DNA from: Kosakonia sp. H02
GTDB taxonomy: Bacteria; Pseudomonadota; Gammaproteobacteria; Enterobacterales; Enterobacteriaceae
DNA: 64,000 nucleotides
Assembly: GCA_030704225.1 (NCBI GenBank)
Contig: CP131915.1
Span: forward strand, 3,906,001-3,970,000
Reading direction: 5' to 3'
The stretch's first letter is position 1. The number at the start of each line of letters is the position of its first letter. Shown piece after piece: positions 35,205-43,846 of the stretch. Made by a program: the position numbers and the translations under genes. The notes beneath the pieces were generated by a model. The model was not told the origin of the DNA, did no database searches, and saw only the letters and a program-made list of their open reading frames with translations.

Positions 35205-36059
35205 ATGAGTCAAACATCAACCTTAAAAGGCCAGTGCATCGCCGAATTTCTCGGTACCGGGTTGTTGATTTTCTTCGGTGTGGGGTGTGTCGCGGCATTA
35301 AAAGTGGCGGGAGCCACCTTTGGCCAGTGGGAAATCAGCATCATCTGGGGTTTGGGTGTGGCGATGGCCATTTACCTGACCGCAGGGGTTTCCGGTGCGC
35401 ACCTTAACCCGGCAGTCACAATCGCACTATGGCTCTTCGCGAGCTTTGACGGACGCAAAGTTGTTCCTTTTATTTTTTCTCAATTTGCCGGCGCGTTTTG
35501 CGCGGCTGCACTTGTTTACGGGCTTTACTACAATCTTTTCCTCGATTTCGAACAAACGCACAACATGGTGCGCGGCAGTGTTGAAAGCCTTGATCTGGCT
35601 AGTATTTTTTCAACGTATCCTAACCCGCACATCAACTTTGTGCAGGCCTTCGCCGTTGAAATGGTGATTACCGCTGTTCTGATGGGCGTCATCATGGCGT
35701 TAGGTGATGACGGTAACGGTATTCCGCGCGGCCCGCTGGCACCCTTGCTTATCGGTTTGCTGATTGCGGTTATCGGCGCATCCATGGGGCCGCTGACCGG
35801 CTTCGCCATGAACCCGGCGCGTGACCTTGGCCCGAAAACCTTCGCCTGGTTGGCCGGCTGGGGCAACGTCGCCTTTACCGGCGGTAGAGAAATCCCCTAC
35901 TTCCTCGTGCCGCTGTTCGGGCCAATCGTAGGCGCGGCGCTTGGCGCATTCGGCTATCGCAAGCTGATTGGTCGCCACCTGCCGTCGGGCGCCAGTGAGG
36001 CGGCGGAAGAGAAAGGCACCGCCTCCACGACCACGACTCAACCAAAAGTTTCGCTGTAA
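35205..36059 (+). CDS. glpF: Glycerol facilitator aquaglyceroporin
   Basis: Inner-membrane channel for glycerol. The start MSQTSTLKGQCIAEFLGTG gives 284 residues (E. coli 281); an ATG 25 codons earlier lies in the leader. Both pore NPA motifs are present, GAHLNPAVTIAL near 63-74 and GFAMNPARDLGPK near 199-211, with six membrane helices. The C-terminal tail is Ser/Thr rich and differs from E. coli. First gene of glpFKX; glpK starts 21 bp later. Confidence 0.97.
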   Translation: MSQTSTLKGQCIAEFLGTGLLIFFGVGCVAALKVAGATFGQWEISIIWGLGVAMAIYLTAGVSGAHLNPAVTIALWLFASFDGRKVVPFIFSQFAGAFCAAALVYGLYYNLFLDFEQTHNMVRGSVESLDLASIFSTYPNPHINFVQAFAVEMVITAVLMGVIMALGDDGNGIPRGPLAPLLIGLLIAVIGASMGPLTGFAMNPARDLGPKTFAWLAGWGNVAFTGGREIPYFLVPLFGPIVGAALGAFGYRKLIGRHLPSGASEAAEEKGTASTTTTQPKVSL

Positions 36060-36080
36060 TGTGACTACGGGACCATAACC

Positions 36081-37589
36081 ATGACTGACAAAAAATATAT
36101 CGTTGCGCTCGATCAGGGCACTACCAGCTCCCGCGCCGTTGTGATGGATCACGATGCCAACATCATCAGCGTCTCACAGCGCGAATTCGAACAAATTTAT
36201 CCGAAGCCAGGCTGGGTTGAGCATGACCCGATGGAAATCTGGGCTTCGCAAAGCTCCACGCTGGTGGAAGTGCTGGCGAAAGCGGATATCAATTCCGATG
36301 AGATTGCCGCTATCGGCATTACCAACCAGCGTGAAACCGCGATTGTCTGGGAACGTGAAACCGGCAAACCGATTTACAACGCCATTGTCTGGCAGTGCCG
36401 CCGTACCTCCGAAATTTGCGAGCAGCTCAAACGCGACGGCATGGAAGAGTATGTGCGTAACACCACGGGCCTGGTGATTGACCCGTACTTTTCCGGCACC
36501 AAAGTGAAATGGATCCTCGACCATGTTGAAGGCTCCCGCGAGCGGGCTAAGCGCGGCGAACTGCTGTTCGGCACCGTCGATACCTGGCTTATCTGGAAAA
36601 TGACCCAGGGCCGTGTTCATGTGACCGATTACACCAACGCCTCGCGCACCATGTTGTTCAACATCCATGAGCTGGACTGGGACGACAAAATGCTCGACGC
36701 GCTGGATATTCCGCGCGCCATGCTGCCGCAAGTGCGTAAATCCTCTGAAGTCTATGGCCAGACCAACATCGGTGGTAAAGGCGGGACGCGTATTCCCATC
36801 GCCGGGATCGCCGGTGACCAGCAGGCGGCGCTGTTTGGCCAACTGTGTGTGAAAGAGGGGATGGCGAAAAACACTTACGGTACCGGCTGTTTTATGCTGA
36901 TGAACACCGGTGAGAACGCGGTGAAATCAGAACACGGCCTGCTGACCACCATCGCCTGCGGCCCGAAAGGGGAAGTGAACTACGCGCTGGAAGGCGCGGT
37001 GTTTATGGCCGGGGCGTCCATTCAGTGGCTGCGTGATGAGATGAAGCTGATTAGCGACGCTTTCGACTCCGAATACTTCGCCACCAAAGTGAAAGATACC
37101 AATGGCGTGTATGTGGTTCCGGCCTTTACCGGCCTCGGCGCACCGTACTGGGATCCGTATGCGCGCGGCTCCATCTTCGGTTTGACCCGTGGCGTAAACG
37201 CGAACCACATTATTCGCGCCACGCTGGAGTCTATCGCCTTCCAGACCCGCGATGTGCTGGAAGCGATGCAGGCTGACTCCGGTATCCGTTTACACGCCCT
37301 GCGCGTGGACGGCGGTGCGGTCGCGAACAACTTCCTGATGCAGTTCCAGTCCGATATTCTCGGCACCCGCGTAGAACGCCCGGAAGTGCGTGAAGTGACG
37401 GCACTGGGCGCGGCGTACCTTGCCGGTCTGGCGGTCGGTTTCTGGCAGAACCTGGATGAGCTACAGGAAAAAGCGGTTATTGAGCGCGAATTCCGCCCGG
37501 GTATCGAAACGACCGAACGTAATTACCGCTACAGCGGCTGGAAAAAAGCCGTCAAACGCGCAATGGCATGGGAAGAGCACGACGAGTAA
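36081..37589 (+). CDS. glpK: Glycerol kinase
   Basis: Phosphorylates glycerol to glycerol 3-phosphate, trapping it inside the cell. 502 residues as in E. coli. FGGY-kinase motifs: ALDQGTTSSRAVVMD at 8-22 binds ATP/Mg, VEHDPMEIW near 47, FGTVDTWLIWKMT near 172, GIAGDQQAALFGQL near 243 and VDGGAVANNFLMQF near 412. The region around residues 230-240 that binds the inhibitor fructose 1,6-bisphosphate (GGKGGTRIP) is conserved, so FBP and EIIA-Glc control is expected. Confidence 0.98.
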   Translation: MTDKKYIVALDQGTTSSRAVVMDHDANIISVSQREFEQIYPKPGWVEHDPMEIWASQSSTLVEVLAKADINSDEIAAIGITNQRETAIVWERETGKPIYNAIVWQCRRTSEICEQLKRDGMEEYVRNTTGLVIDPYFSGTKVKWILDHVEGSRERAKRGELLFGTVDTWLIWKMTQGRVHVTDYTNASRTMLFNIHELDWDDKMLDALDIPRAMLPQVRKSSEVYGQTNIGGKGGTRIPIAGIAGDQQAALFGQLCVKEGMAKNTYGTGCFMLMNTGENAVKSEHGLLTTIACGPKGEVNYALEGAVFMAGASIQWLRDEMKLISDAFDSEYFATKVKDTNGVYVVPAFTGLGAPYWDPYARGSIFGLTRGVNANHIIRATLESIAFQTRDVLEAMQADSGIRLHALRVDGGAVANNFLMQFQSDILGTRVERPEVREVTALGAAYLAGLAVGFWQNLDELQEKAVIEREFRPGIETTERNYRYSGWKKAVKRAMAWEEHDE

Positions 37590-37602
37590 TTCTCCCCAAC
37601 CG

Positions 37603-37628
37603 TGCCCTCTCTCAACAGGGAGAGGGCA
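37603..37628 (+). terminator. Hairpin between glpK and glpX
   Basis: TGCCCTCTCTC at 37603-37613 pairs with GGGAGAGGGCA at 37618-37628; no T tract follows. Likely an intra-operon attenuator or mRNA-stabilising stem rather than a full stop. Confidence 0.55.
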
Positions 37629-37697
37629 TCTGCCTCAAAACCCTCCTCCCCTCCCTGTGATAAACTTCGCTCAATTTCTTTCACTATAGAGTTTGTT

Positions 37698-38708
37698 ATG
37701 AGACGAGAACTTGCCATCGAATTCTCCCGTGTTACCGAGGCTGCGGCGCTGGCTGGCTACAAATGGCTGGGGCGTGGCGACAAAAACACGGCAGACGGCG
37801 CAGCAGTCCACGCTATGCGCATCATGCTCAACCAGGTCAATATTGACGGCACGATTGTCATTGGCGAAGGGGAAATCGACGAAGCGCCGATGCTGTTTAT
37901 CGGTGAAAAAGTCGGTACCGGCAAAGGCGACGCGGTTGATATCGCCGTCGATCCGATTGAAGGAACGCGCATGACGGCGATGGGCCAGGCAAACGCGCTG
38001 GCGGTATTAGCGGTTGGCGACAAAGGCTGTTTCCTGAACGCGCCAGATATGTACATGGAAAAACTGATTGTCGGCCCTGACGCGAAAGGCGCGATCGACC
38101 TGAACCTGCCGCTGGCGGATAACCTGCGCAATATCACTGCGGCTCTCGGTAAACCGCTGACTGAACTTACCGTCACTATCCTTGCCAAACCGCGCCACGA
38201 CGAAATTATTGCTGAGATGCAGCGGCTTGGCGTGCGCGTGTTTGCCATTCCCGATGGCGATGTCGCCGCGTCAATTCTCACCTGCATGCCAGATAGCGAA
38301 GTAGACGTGCTGTACGGCATCGGCGGCGCACCGGAAGGGGTTGTTTCAGCGGCGGTGATCCGCGCGCTGGATGGCGATATGCAAGGCCGTTTGCTGGCAC
38401 GCCATCAGGTGAAAGGCGATAGCGAAGAGAACCGTCGTATCGGCGAGCATGAGTTAAAACGCTGTCGCGGCATGGGCATTGAAGCGGGCAATGTGCTGCG
38501 CCTGGATGATATGGCGCGCAGCGACAACGTTATCTTCTCGGCAACGGGCATTACCAAAGGCGATCTGCTGGACGGCATCACGCGCAAAGGCAATATCGCC
38601 ACCACGGAAACGCTGCTTATTCGCGGTAAATCCCGCACTATCCGCCGCATTCAGTCCATTCATTACCTGGATCGTAAAGACCCGGACGTACAACGACATA
38701 TACTGTAA
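37698..38708 (+). CDS. glpX: Fructose-1,6-bisphosphatase class II
   Basis: Mn-dependent gluconeogenic FBPase. The start MRRELAIEFSRVTEAAAL gives 336 residues as in E. coli; the frame extends upstream through the hairpin without homology. Lithium-sensitive phosphatase-type metal site: GEGEIDEAPML near 57-67 and VDIAVDPIEGTRMTA near 80-94. Third gene of glpFKX, about 108 bp after glpK. Confidence 0.97.
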   Translation: MRRELAIEFSRVTEAAALAGYKWLGRGDKNTADGAAVHAMRIMLNQVNIDGTIVIGEGEIDEAPMLFIGEKVGTGKGDAVDIAVDPIEGTRMTAMGQANALAVLAVGDKGCFLNAPDMYMEKLIVGPDAKGAIDLNLPLADNLRNITAALGKPLTELTVTILAKPRHDEIIAEMQRLGVRVFAIPDGDVAASILTCMPDSEVDVLYGIGGAPEGVVSAAVIRALDGDMQGRLLARHQVKGDSEENRRIGEHELKRCRGMGIEAGNVLRLDDMARSDNVIFSATGITKGDLLDGITRKGNIATTETLLIRGKSRTIRRIQSIHYLDRKDPDVQRHIL

Positions 38709-38728
38709 GTCTGTTTGTTCAATTGAGC

Positions 38729-38752
38729 TTTCCGGCCCTCACGGGCTGGAAA
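38729..38752 (+). terminator. glpX hairpin
   Basis: TTTCCGGCCC, loop TCAC, GGGCTGGAAA about 20 bp after the glpX stop. Little T tract follows, so termination may be partial. Confidence 0.6.
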
Positions 38753-38804
38753 TCTCCGGCGACAGGCACGAAGATAAGGCAACGTTACAGAACAGGAGAA
38801 AACC

Positions 38805-39551
38805 ATGGCGGATTGGGTAACAGGAAAAGTCACAAAGGTGGAGTTCTGGACCGATGCACTCTTCAGCCTCACCGTTCATGCCCCCGTTCACCCCTTCACA
38901 GCCGGACAATTTGCCAAGCTTGGGCTGGAAATTGACAGTGAGCGCGTACAACGCGCCTACTCTTATGTGAATGCCCCGAGCAACCCCGATCTGGAGTTCT
39001 ACCTCGTTACCGTCCCGGAAGGGAAGCTGAGCCCGCGCCTGGCCGCGTTACAGCCGGGAGACGAAATCTTAATCGTCAGCGAAGCCGCCGGCTTTTTTGT
39101 GCTGGAGGAAGTGCCAGACTGCGACACGCTGTGGATGCTGGCAACGGGTACCGCCATCGGGCCGTATCTGTCGATGCTGCAAGAAGGCAAAGATCTGGAG
39201 CGTTTCAAAAACATCGTGCTGCTCCACGCGGTGCGCTATGCAGCGGATTTGAGCTATTTACCGCTGATGCTGGAGCTGCAAAAACGCTACGAAGGGAAAT
39301 TACGCATTCAGACTGTGGTCAGCCGGGAGACGATTTCTGGTTCCCTGACGGGGCGCGTTCCGGCGCTGATTGAAAGCGGCGCGCTGGAAGAGGCGGTCGG
39401 TCTGCCATTAACCCCTGAAACCAGCCACGTGATGCTGTGTGGTAACCCTCAGATGGTGCGCGATACGACACAACTGCTGAAGGATACCCGGCAGATGACG
39501 AAGCACCTTCGCCGCCGTCCGGGGCATATCACTGCGGAACATTACTGGTAA
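38805..39551 (+). CDS. fpr: Ferredoxin/flavodoxin-NADP+ reductase
   Basis: FAD enzyme supplying reduced flavodoxin/ferredoxin from NADPH. 248 residues as in E. coli, MADWVTGKVTKVEFWTDA at the start with AACAGGAG as ribosome-binding site. FAD motif RAYSYVNAP near 50-58, NADP motif LATGTAIGPYLSML near 111-124, and C-terminal aromatic AEHYW. SoxRS control is known in E. coli; a degenerate GGCACGAAG-type sequence near 38764 could be the soxbox but I do not rely on it. Abuts yiiR tail to tail. Confidence 0.97.
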   Translation: MADWVTGKVTKVEFWTDALFSLTVHAPVHPFTAGQFAKLGLEIDSERVQRAYSYVNAPSNPDLEFYLVTVPEGKLSPRLAALQPGDEILIVSEAAGFFVLEEVPDCDTLWMLATGTAIGPYLSMLQEGKDLERFKNIVLLHAVRYAADLSYLPLMLELQKRYEGKLRIQTVVSRETISGSLTGRVPALIESGALEEAVGLPLTPETSHVMLCGNPQMVRDTTQLLKDTRQMTKHLRRRPGHITAEHYW

Positions 39552-39971
39552 TCAGCGGTACTTCACGTCCAGCGTCTCTTTACCGTATTTGTTTTCCCCC
39601 TGGGTGCCGACAAACGCGCCCAGGTCAATCAACATCATGACGATGATCACCACCGGGATCAGGCGTCCCACCGCCCACTCCAGTGAACCGTTCAACATAT
39701 CCCAGTGGCCGGAAAGCAGCATCCAGGCCAACACCATCAGCAACCCCCACGCGCCGTGACGACCGCGATCGTGCAGACGTTTCACCAGCACGCAGGCCGT
39801 GGGCCAAATCAGGCAAACGAGAACAAAAGCCGCCATCTGGAAATCGAGCATACCGCCATTCGCCAACGCGAACAGCGCCGTCATACTCAGCACCCAGAGG
39901 ATCATCCACACCCAGAAATCGCGGCGTCCAATACGCCCTTTAAACGAAAACAACCACTGCTGTATGCCCAT
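39552..39971 (-). CDS. yiiR: DUF805 family membrane protein YiiR
   Basis: 139 residues starting MGIQQWLFSFKGRIGRRDFW, the typical DUF805 opening (F-x-G-R-x-x-R-x-x-F/Y-W). Four hydrophobic segments near 22-40, 48-65, 73-90 and 103-122, with VLVKRLHDRGRHG between the second and third. Function unknown. The stop abuts the fpr stop and the gene is divergent from yiiQ. Confidence 0.88.
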   Translation of the reverse strand: MGIQQWLFSFKGRIGRRDFWVWMILWVLSMTALFALANGGMLDFQMAAFVLVCLIWPTACVLVKRLHDRGRHGAWGLLMVLAWMLLSGHWDMLNGSLEWAVGRLIPVVIIVMMLIDLGAFVGTQGENKYGKETLDVKYR

Positions 39972-40084
39972 GTAAGGCTCCTTATTCTCGTAATGGCCGC
40001 TAGTTTACCCTGGCGACGGGAGTTTTTGACAAGCCAGCCCGATATCGTTTTAATCGTGGGCACACTCAACAGAGGGCGATGTGA

Positions 40085-40684
40085 ATGAAAGTACGGCGTT
40101 ATCCGGTTTGGCTGCTCTTTTCCGCGCTGGTATTCTGCTCGCCTGGCCGGGCGGACGAGGCTCCCGTCGCCGTAACAGCGCCTTATTTATTGCCTGGTGC
40201 ACCTACTTTTGATCAATCTATCAGCCAGTTTCGGGAGAAGTTTAATACTGACAATCCCACCCTTGCGCTGAGCGAATTTCGCGCCGTTGATGGCCGTAAC
40301 GATCAGGCAAACCTGACGCGGGCGGCAACGCGCATCAATGACTACCTCTATGCGTCGACGGCGCTGGAGCGCGGTACGCTGAAAATCAAATCCATGCAGA
40401 TAACCTGGCTGCCGGTGCAGGGGCCGGAGCAAAAAGCGGCGAAAGCGAAAGCGCAGGAGTACATGGCGGCCTTTATTCGCGCGTTTTCACCGGCGATGAC
40501 GGCAATGCAAAGTACGCAAAAACTGCAAAAATTGCTGACCAACGGCAAAAACAAAGCGTACTACGCAGAAACAGAAGGTGCTGTTCGCTATGTTGTGGCA
40601 GATAACGGCGAAAAGGGGCTGACCTTCGCTGTTGAACCGATTAAGCTGACGCTATCTGAGCCTCTGGATGCGAACAATAAATGA
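40085..40684 (+). CDS. yiiQ: DUF1454 periplasmic protein YiiQ
   Basis: 199 residues with an N-terminal signal peptide (KVRRYPVWLLFSALVFCSPGRA, cleavage near 23). The rest is soluble and mixed alpha/beta. Matches the single-copy enterobacterial YiiQ family in length and in position just upstream of tpiA. The role is unknown to me. Confidence 0.88.
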   Translation: MKVRRYPVWLLFSALVFCSPGRADEAPVAVTAPYLLPGAPTFDQSISQFREKFNTDNPTLALSEFRAVDGRNDQANLTRAATRINDYLYASTALERGTLKIKSMQITWLPVQGPEQKAAKAKAQEYMAAFIRAFSPAMTAMQSTQKLQKLLTNGKNKAYYAETEGAVRYVVADNGEKGLTFAVEPIKLTLSEPLDANNK

Positions 40685-40791
40685 CAAAAAGCAAAGCCTT
40701 TCAGGGGATGAATCTCTATACTGTTTGACAGACCATGCTGCCCTGAAGGGCGGCCATCTTCCTTAATTCGCCAAGCGCGTGGAGAGTAAAA

Positions 40792-41559
40792 ATGCGACAT
40801 CCCTTAGTGATGGGTAACTGGAAATTGAACGGCAGCCGCCACATGGTAAACGAACTGGTTGCGAACCTGCGTACCGAGCTGGCTGGTGTCACGGGTTGTG
40901 CAGTGTCAATTGCGCCGCCGAACCTGTACCTGGATCTGGCGAAACATGCGGCTGACGGCAGCCATATCATCCTGGGCGCACAGAACGTTGACGTTAACCT
41001 GTCTGGCGCCTTCACCGGCGAAACCTCTGCCGAAATGCTGAAAGATATCGGCGCGAAATACATCATCATCGGTCACTCTGAGCGTCGTACTTATCACGCT
41101 GAATCTGATGAATTGATCGCGAAAAAATTCGCCGTGCTGAAAGAACAAGGTCTGATCCCGGTTCTGTGCATCGGTGAAACCGAAGCGGAAAACGAAGCAG
41201 GCAAAACAGAAGAAGTGTGCGCGCGCCAGATCGACGCAGTGCTGAAAACCCAGGGCGCAAGCGCGTTCGAAGGTGCAGTCATTGCCTACGAACCGGTTTG
41301 GGCTATCGGTACCGGCAAATCCGCTACCCCGGCGCAGGCGCAGGCTGTTCACAAATTTATCCGTGACCATATTGCGAAGGTCGATGCGAAAGTGGCTGAA
41401 CAAGTGATCATCCAGTACGGCGGTTCTGTAAACGCAAGCAACGCGGCAGAGCTGTTCGGGCAGCCGGATATCGACGGCGCGCTGGTTGGCGGTGCATCCC
41501 TGAAAGCAGACGCTTTTGCGGTGATCGTGAAAGCAGCCGAAGCAGCAAAACAGGCGTAA
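40792..41559 (+). CDS. tpiA: Triose-phosphate isomerase
   Basis: Interconverts DHAP and glyceraldehyde 3-phosphate. 255 residues as in E. coli. Active-site Asn/Lys in MGNWKLNGS near 8-14, His in IIGHSERRTYH near 92-102, catalytic Glu in AYEPVWAIGTG near 165-175 and phosphate loop YGGSVNASNAAEL near 211. Terminates at a palindrome shared with the convergent transporter gene. Confidence 0.98.
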   Translation: MRHPLVMGNWKLNGSRHMVNELVANLRTELAGVTGCAVSIAPPNLYLDLAKHAADGSHIILGAQNVDVNLSGAFTGETSAEMLKDIGAKYIIIGHSERRTYHAESDELIAKKFAVLKEQGLIPVLCIGETEAENEAGKTEEVCARQIDAVLKTQGASAFEGAVIAYEPVWAIGTGKSATPAQAQAVHKFIRDHIAKVDAKVAEQVIIQYGGSVNASNAAELFGQPDIDGALVGGASLKADAFAVIVKAAEAAKQA

Positions 41560-41567
41560 TGCTGTTT

Positions 41568-41593
41568 TACCCTCTCCCTGCCGGGAGAGGGTA
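41568..41593. terminator. Bidirectional terminator between tpiA and the SLC13 gene
   Basis: TACCCTCTCCC, loop TGCC, GGGAGAGGGTA with TTTT after it on the plus side and AAAAC (T tract on minus) before it. Confidence 0.8.
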
Positions 41594-41597
41594 TTTT

Positions 41598-42902
41598 CTA
41601 CAATTTCCCCAACACGCTAAACCACGCGTAATCCAGCGGTAATAACACCAGATACGTCACCACCGCCAGTGCCAGACAGAGCAACATGCCTGCGCGTGCC
41701 GGCACCTTTCCAAGCGCCATCGCCACCACAATTGGCGACGCCTGATACGGCAACAGCGGCGTGGAATATCCCAACACCTGAATCATGATCACTGACAACA
41801 GCGGGAAACCGGTCGCGTCGGAAAAACTCTGCGCCAGCGTGGTAAACAGCGCCGGAACCCCGTTAGCGGTCATTATAAAATTGAGGGCGGTGGTGATACC
41901 GGTCAGCGCAAGGAAACTGGTGAACGGGCGAGCGGGATCGAGCGGCATGACCTGCATTAGCGCTTCGCCAACCGCGCTGCCGATGCCGGTTTGCGTCACG
42001 GTGATCGCCAGACCCAGAATCCCCGCAACATAAATACAGGTGCGGATATTCACTCCGCTGGAAAATTCGTCGCCATTGATAAACCCCACGCGCGGCAGCA
42101 GCGTCACACACGCCGCCGCAAGGCCAGTCCATGCCGGGCCGATACCGTGCCAGCTCTCCGTCACCCACAACGTCAGCACTACCGCCAGCAGCCAGGCGAG
42201 CCGCTTTTCGTCCCGGCTCATCGGTTCTGACGGCGCGTGTTCACGCGGCGCGTGCGGCTTGCCGGGAAAGAGCCAGCAGATCAGGCCAATCAGGATAATG
42301 CCTTTCAAAATACCCAGCACCGGCGTATGCAGCAGCAAGTACGGCACATAGTTGAGATGGATGCCATACGAGCCTTCCGCCGCGCCGCTCATTACCAGGT
42401 TTGGTACGTTGGCGGGCAAAATGGTGGCTGAAAGCTGAAAAGTGCCGAACCCGACCGCCAGCGCCAGTCCGTACCAGGATCGCGTCCCTTCGGTGATCCC
42501 GGCCCGCGCCGCCATCGCCGCAACAATAGGCATTAACAGCGCAATTCGCCCCATATTCGATGGCATAACAAATGCCAGGGCATAACTCAGCAGCACGACG
42601 CTTCCCACCATTTGCAGCCATGAGTCCGTCATTTTCGCCGACAGCGCCCTCGCCGCCCGATCCGCCAGCCCGGTTTTGCGAATGGCCACGCCGAGCACAA
42701 AACCACTGAATACCAGCCAGAACGCAGAAGACGCAAAACCACCGAAAATCACCTCCGGCGGTGCGATTTTCGCCACCATCGCTGCCGTAAAGAACAGCAA
42801 TGCGGTGATGAACTCCGGCAGCAACGACGTCGCCCACAAAACAATGGTGATACCGACAATAAGCGAGGGAAGGAACAGAGAGTGTGAAAGCCAGAGCGAC
42901 AT
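41598..42902 (-). CDS. SLC13/DASS-type anion transporter
   Basis: 434 residues, strongly hydrophobic with about 11-12 membrane segments, beginning MSLWLSHSLFLPSLIVGI behind an AGGAG ribosome-binding site. Two internally similar halves carry the elevator-type substrate loops: FVMPSNMGRIALLMP near 112-126 and NFIMTANGVPALFTTLA near 335-352, and GYSTPLLPYQASPIVVAMALG near 377-397. This fits the divalent anion:Na+ symporter family (dicarboxylate, sulfate or similar), but the substrate cannot be read from the sequence. It lies 73 bp downstream of cdh on the same strand, so may share its transcript. It is not in the E. coli tpiA-cdh interval. Confidence 0.75.
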   Translation of the reverse strand: MSLWLSHSLFLPSLIVGITIVLWATSLLPEFITALLFFTAAMVAKIAPPEVIFGGFASSAFWLVFSGFVLGVAIRKTGLADRAARALSAKMTDSWLQMVGSVVLLSYALAFVMPSNMGRIALLMPIVAAMAARAGITEGTRSWYGLALAVGFGTFQLSATILPANVPNLVMSGAAEGSYGIHLNYVPYLLLHTPVLGILKGIILIGLICWLFPGKPHAPREHAPSEPMSRDEKRLAWLLAVVLTLWVTESWHGIGPAWTGLAAACVTLLPRVGFINGDEFSSGVNIRTCIYVAGILGLAITVTQTGIGSAVGEALMQVMPLDPARPFTSFLALTGITTALNFIMTANGVPALFTTLAQSFSDATGFPLLSVIMIQVLGYSTPLLPYQASPIVVAMALGKVPARAGMLLCLALAVVTYLVLLPLDYAWFSVLGKL

Positions 42903-42975
42903 GCCTGTCTCCTGTAGATTTTTCCAGCAAGTCTACGGCGACAGGCACATTGAGTAAACGCGAATTATGGGAGTG

Positions 42976-43734
42976 CTATTTGAGGATCTCGCACTGATGA
43001 TCCTGTATCTCCCCGGACGATGCGCGGTTCAACGCCAGCAGGTTACGCTCCGTTGCCAGCAACACAAAAGAGCCGTCCGACTGCTGCGCCATCGCCAGAG
43101 CAAAGCGCCCCATATGCTCTTTTGCTTCCGGCACTTCTTCCGCCAGCATCAAAAACGGGCTGCGTTGTGCCAGCTCCGCTTCGGTTACCCGTCGCGCTAA
43201 ATATTGATGACCGAGCAGACCGCCAGGAAATTCCAGCCACTGGCTGCTAATGCGGGCGGCGTTGTCATCAAGTTTTTCGCGCACATCCGGGCGCAGGCAG
43301 GAGATGTGAATATGGAAATGATTCTGCGAACGCCCCAGACGGGAGTTGATCGCCAGCGAGACGGCGTTATCCGGCACCGGGCTGCCACGCAGTTTGCTCA
43401 TCACATCGCGGGATTGCCATGATTGCCAGAAAAAATTAGGCGTGGAGGGCTTAAGCAGTAACGGGCTTTCAGTGCCGTTAATGCGATAGGTAGGCATCAA
43501 TAAAAACTGCAACGGGCCGTTGCGGTCTTTCATCAGCACGTAGCCGCTTTCAAGATTGACCTGTTCACAGGGCGCGGGATCGTTGTGCTCACGCGCATTG
43601 GGCAGGCATTGTTCGGTGACGATTTGGCGCAGCGCATCCGGGTTGCCGCTGAACGTTATCCATATCCATGCGCCTGCTGCCACCAGTAAAACCAATACCA
43701 ACAGAGCAATGACGATACGTCGAACTGTTTTCAT
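42976..43734 (-). CDS. cdh: CDP-diacylglycerol pyrophosphatase
   Basis: Membrane-anchored hydrolase splitting CDP-diacylglycerol to phosphatidate and CMP. The start MKTVRRIVIALLVLVLLVA gives 252 residues (E. coli 251). An N-terminal membrane anchor covers 6-27; the HIT-like catalytic motif is NHFHIHISCLRPDVRE near 147-162. The C-terminus LNRASSGEIQDHQCEIL is typical. Convergent neighbours upstream are sbp and pfkA as in E. coli. Confidence 0.95.
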   Translation of the reverse strand: MKTVRRIVIALLVLVLLVAAGAWIWITFSGNPDALRQIVTEQCLPNAREHNDPAPCEQVNLESGYVLMKDRNGPLQFLLMPTYRINGTESPLLLKPSTPNFFWQSWQSRDVMSKLRGSPVPDNAVSLAINSRLGRSQNHFHIHISCLRPDVREKLDDNAARISSQWLEFPGGLLGHQYLARRVTEAELAQRSPFLMLAEEVPEAKEHMGRFALAMAQQSDGSFVLLATERNLLALNRASSGEIQDHQCEILK

Positions 43735-43809
43735 ATTTCCGCTTCCTTTGCTGAAAGAAACGGCATCATAGCGCAAAAATTAAGCAAAGTAGGAATCGTT
43801 TTGTTGGAA

Positions 43810-43835
43810 GCCCGGTAAACATAGCGCCACCGGGC
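43810..43835 (-). repeat. REP-like palindrome after sbp
   Basis: GCCCGGT ... GCGCC ... ACCGGGC between sbp and cdh. The same GCCCGGT/ACCGGGC arms recur at 51671-51698. May terminate sbp. Confidence 0.65.
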
Positions 43836-43846
43836 ATTTAACAATT

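Noticed and set aside
37603..37697. Upstream extension of glpX beginning MPSLNRERAS
   Set aside because: It reads through a hairpin between glpK and glpX; the ATG at 37698 gives the exact family length.
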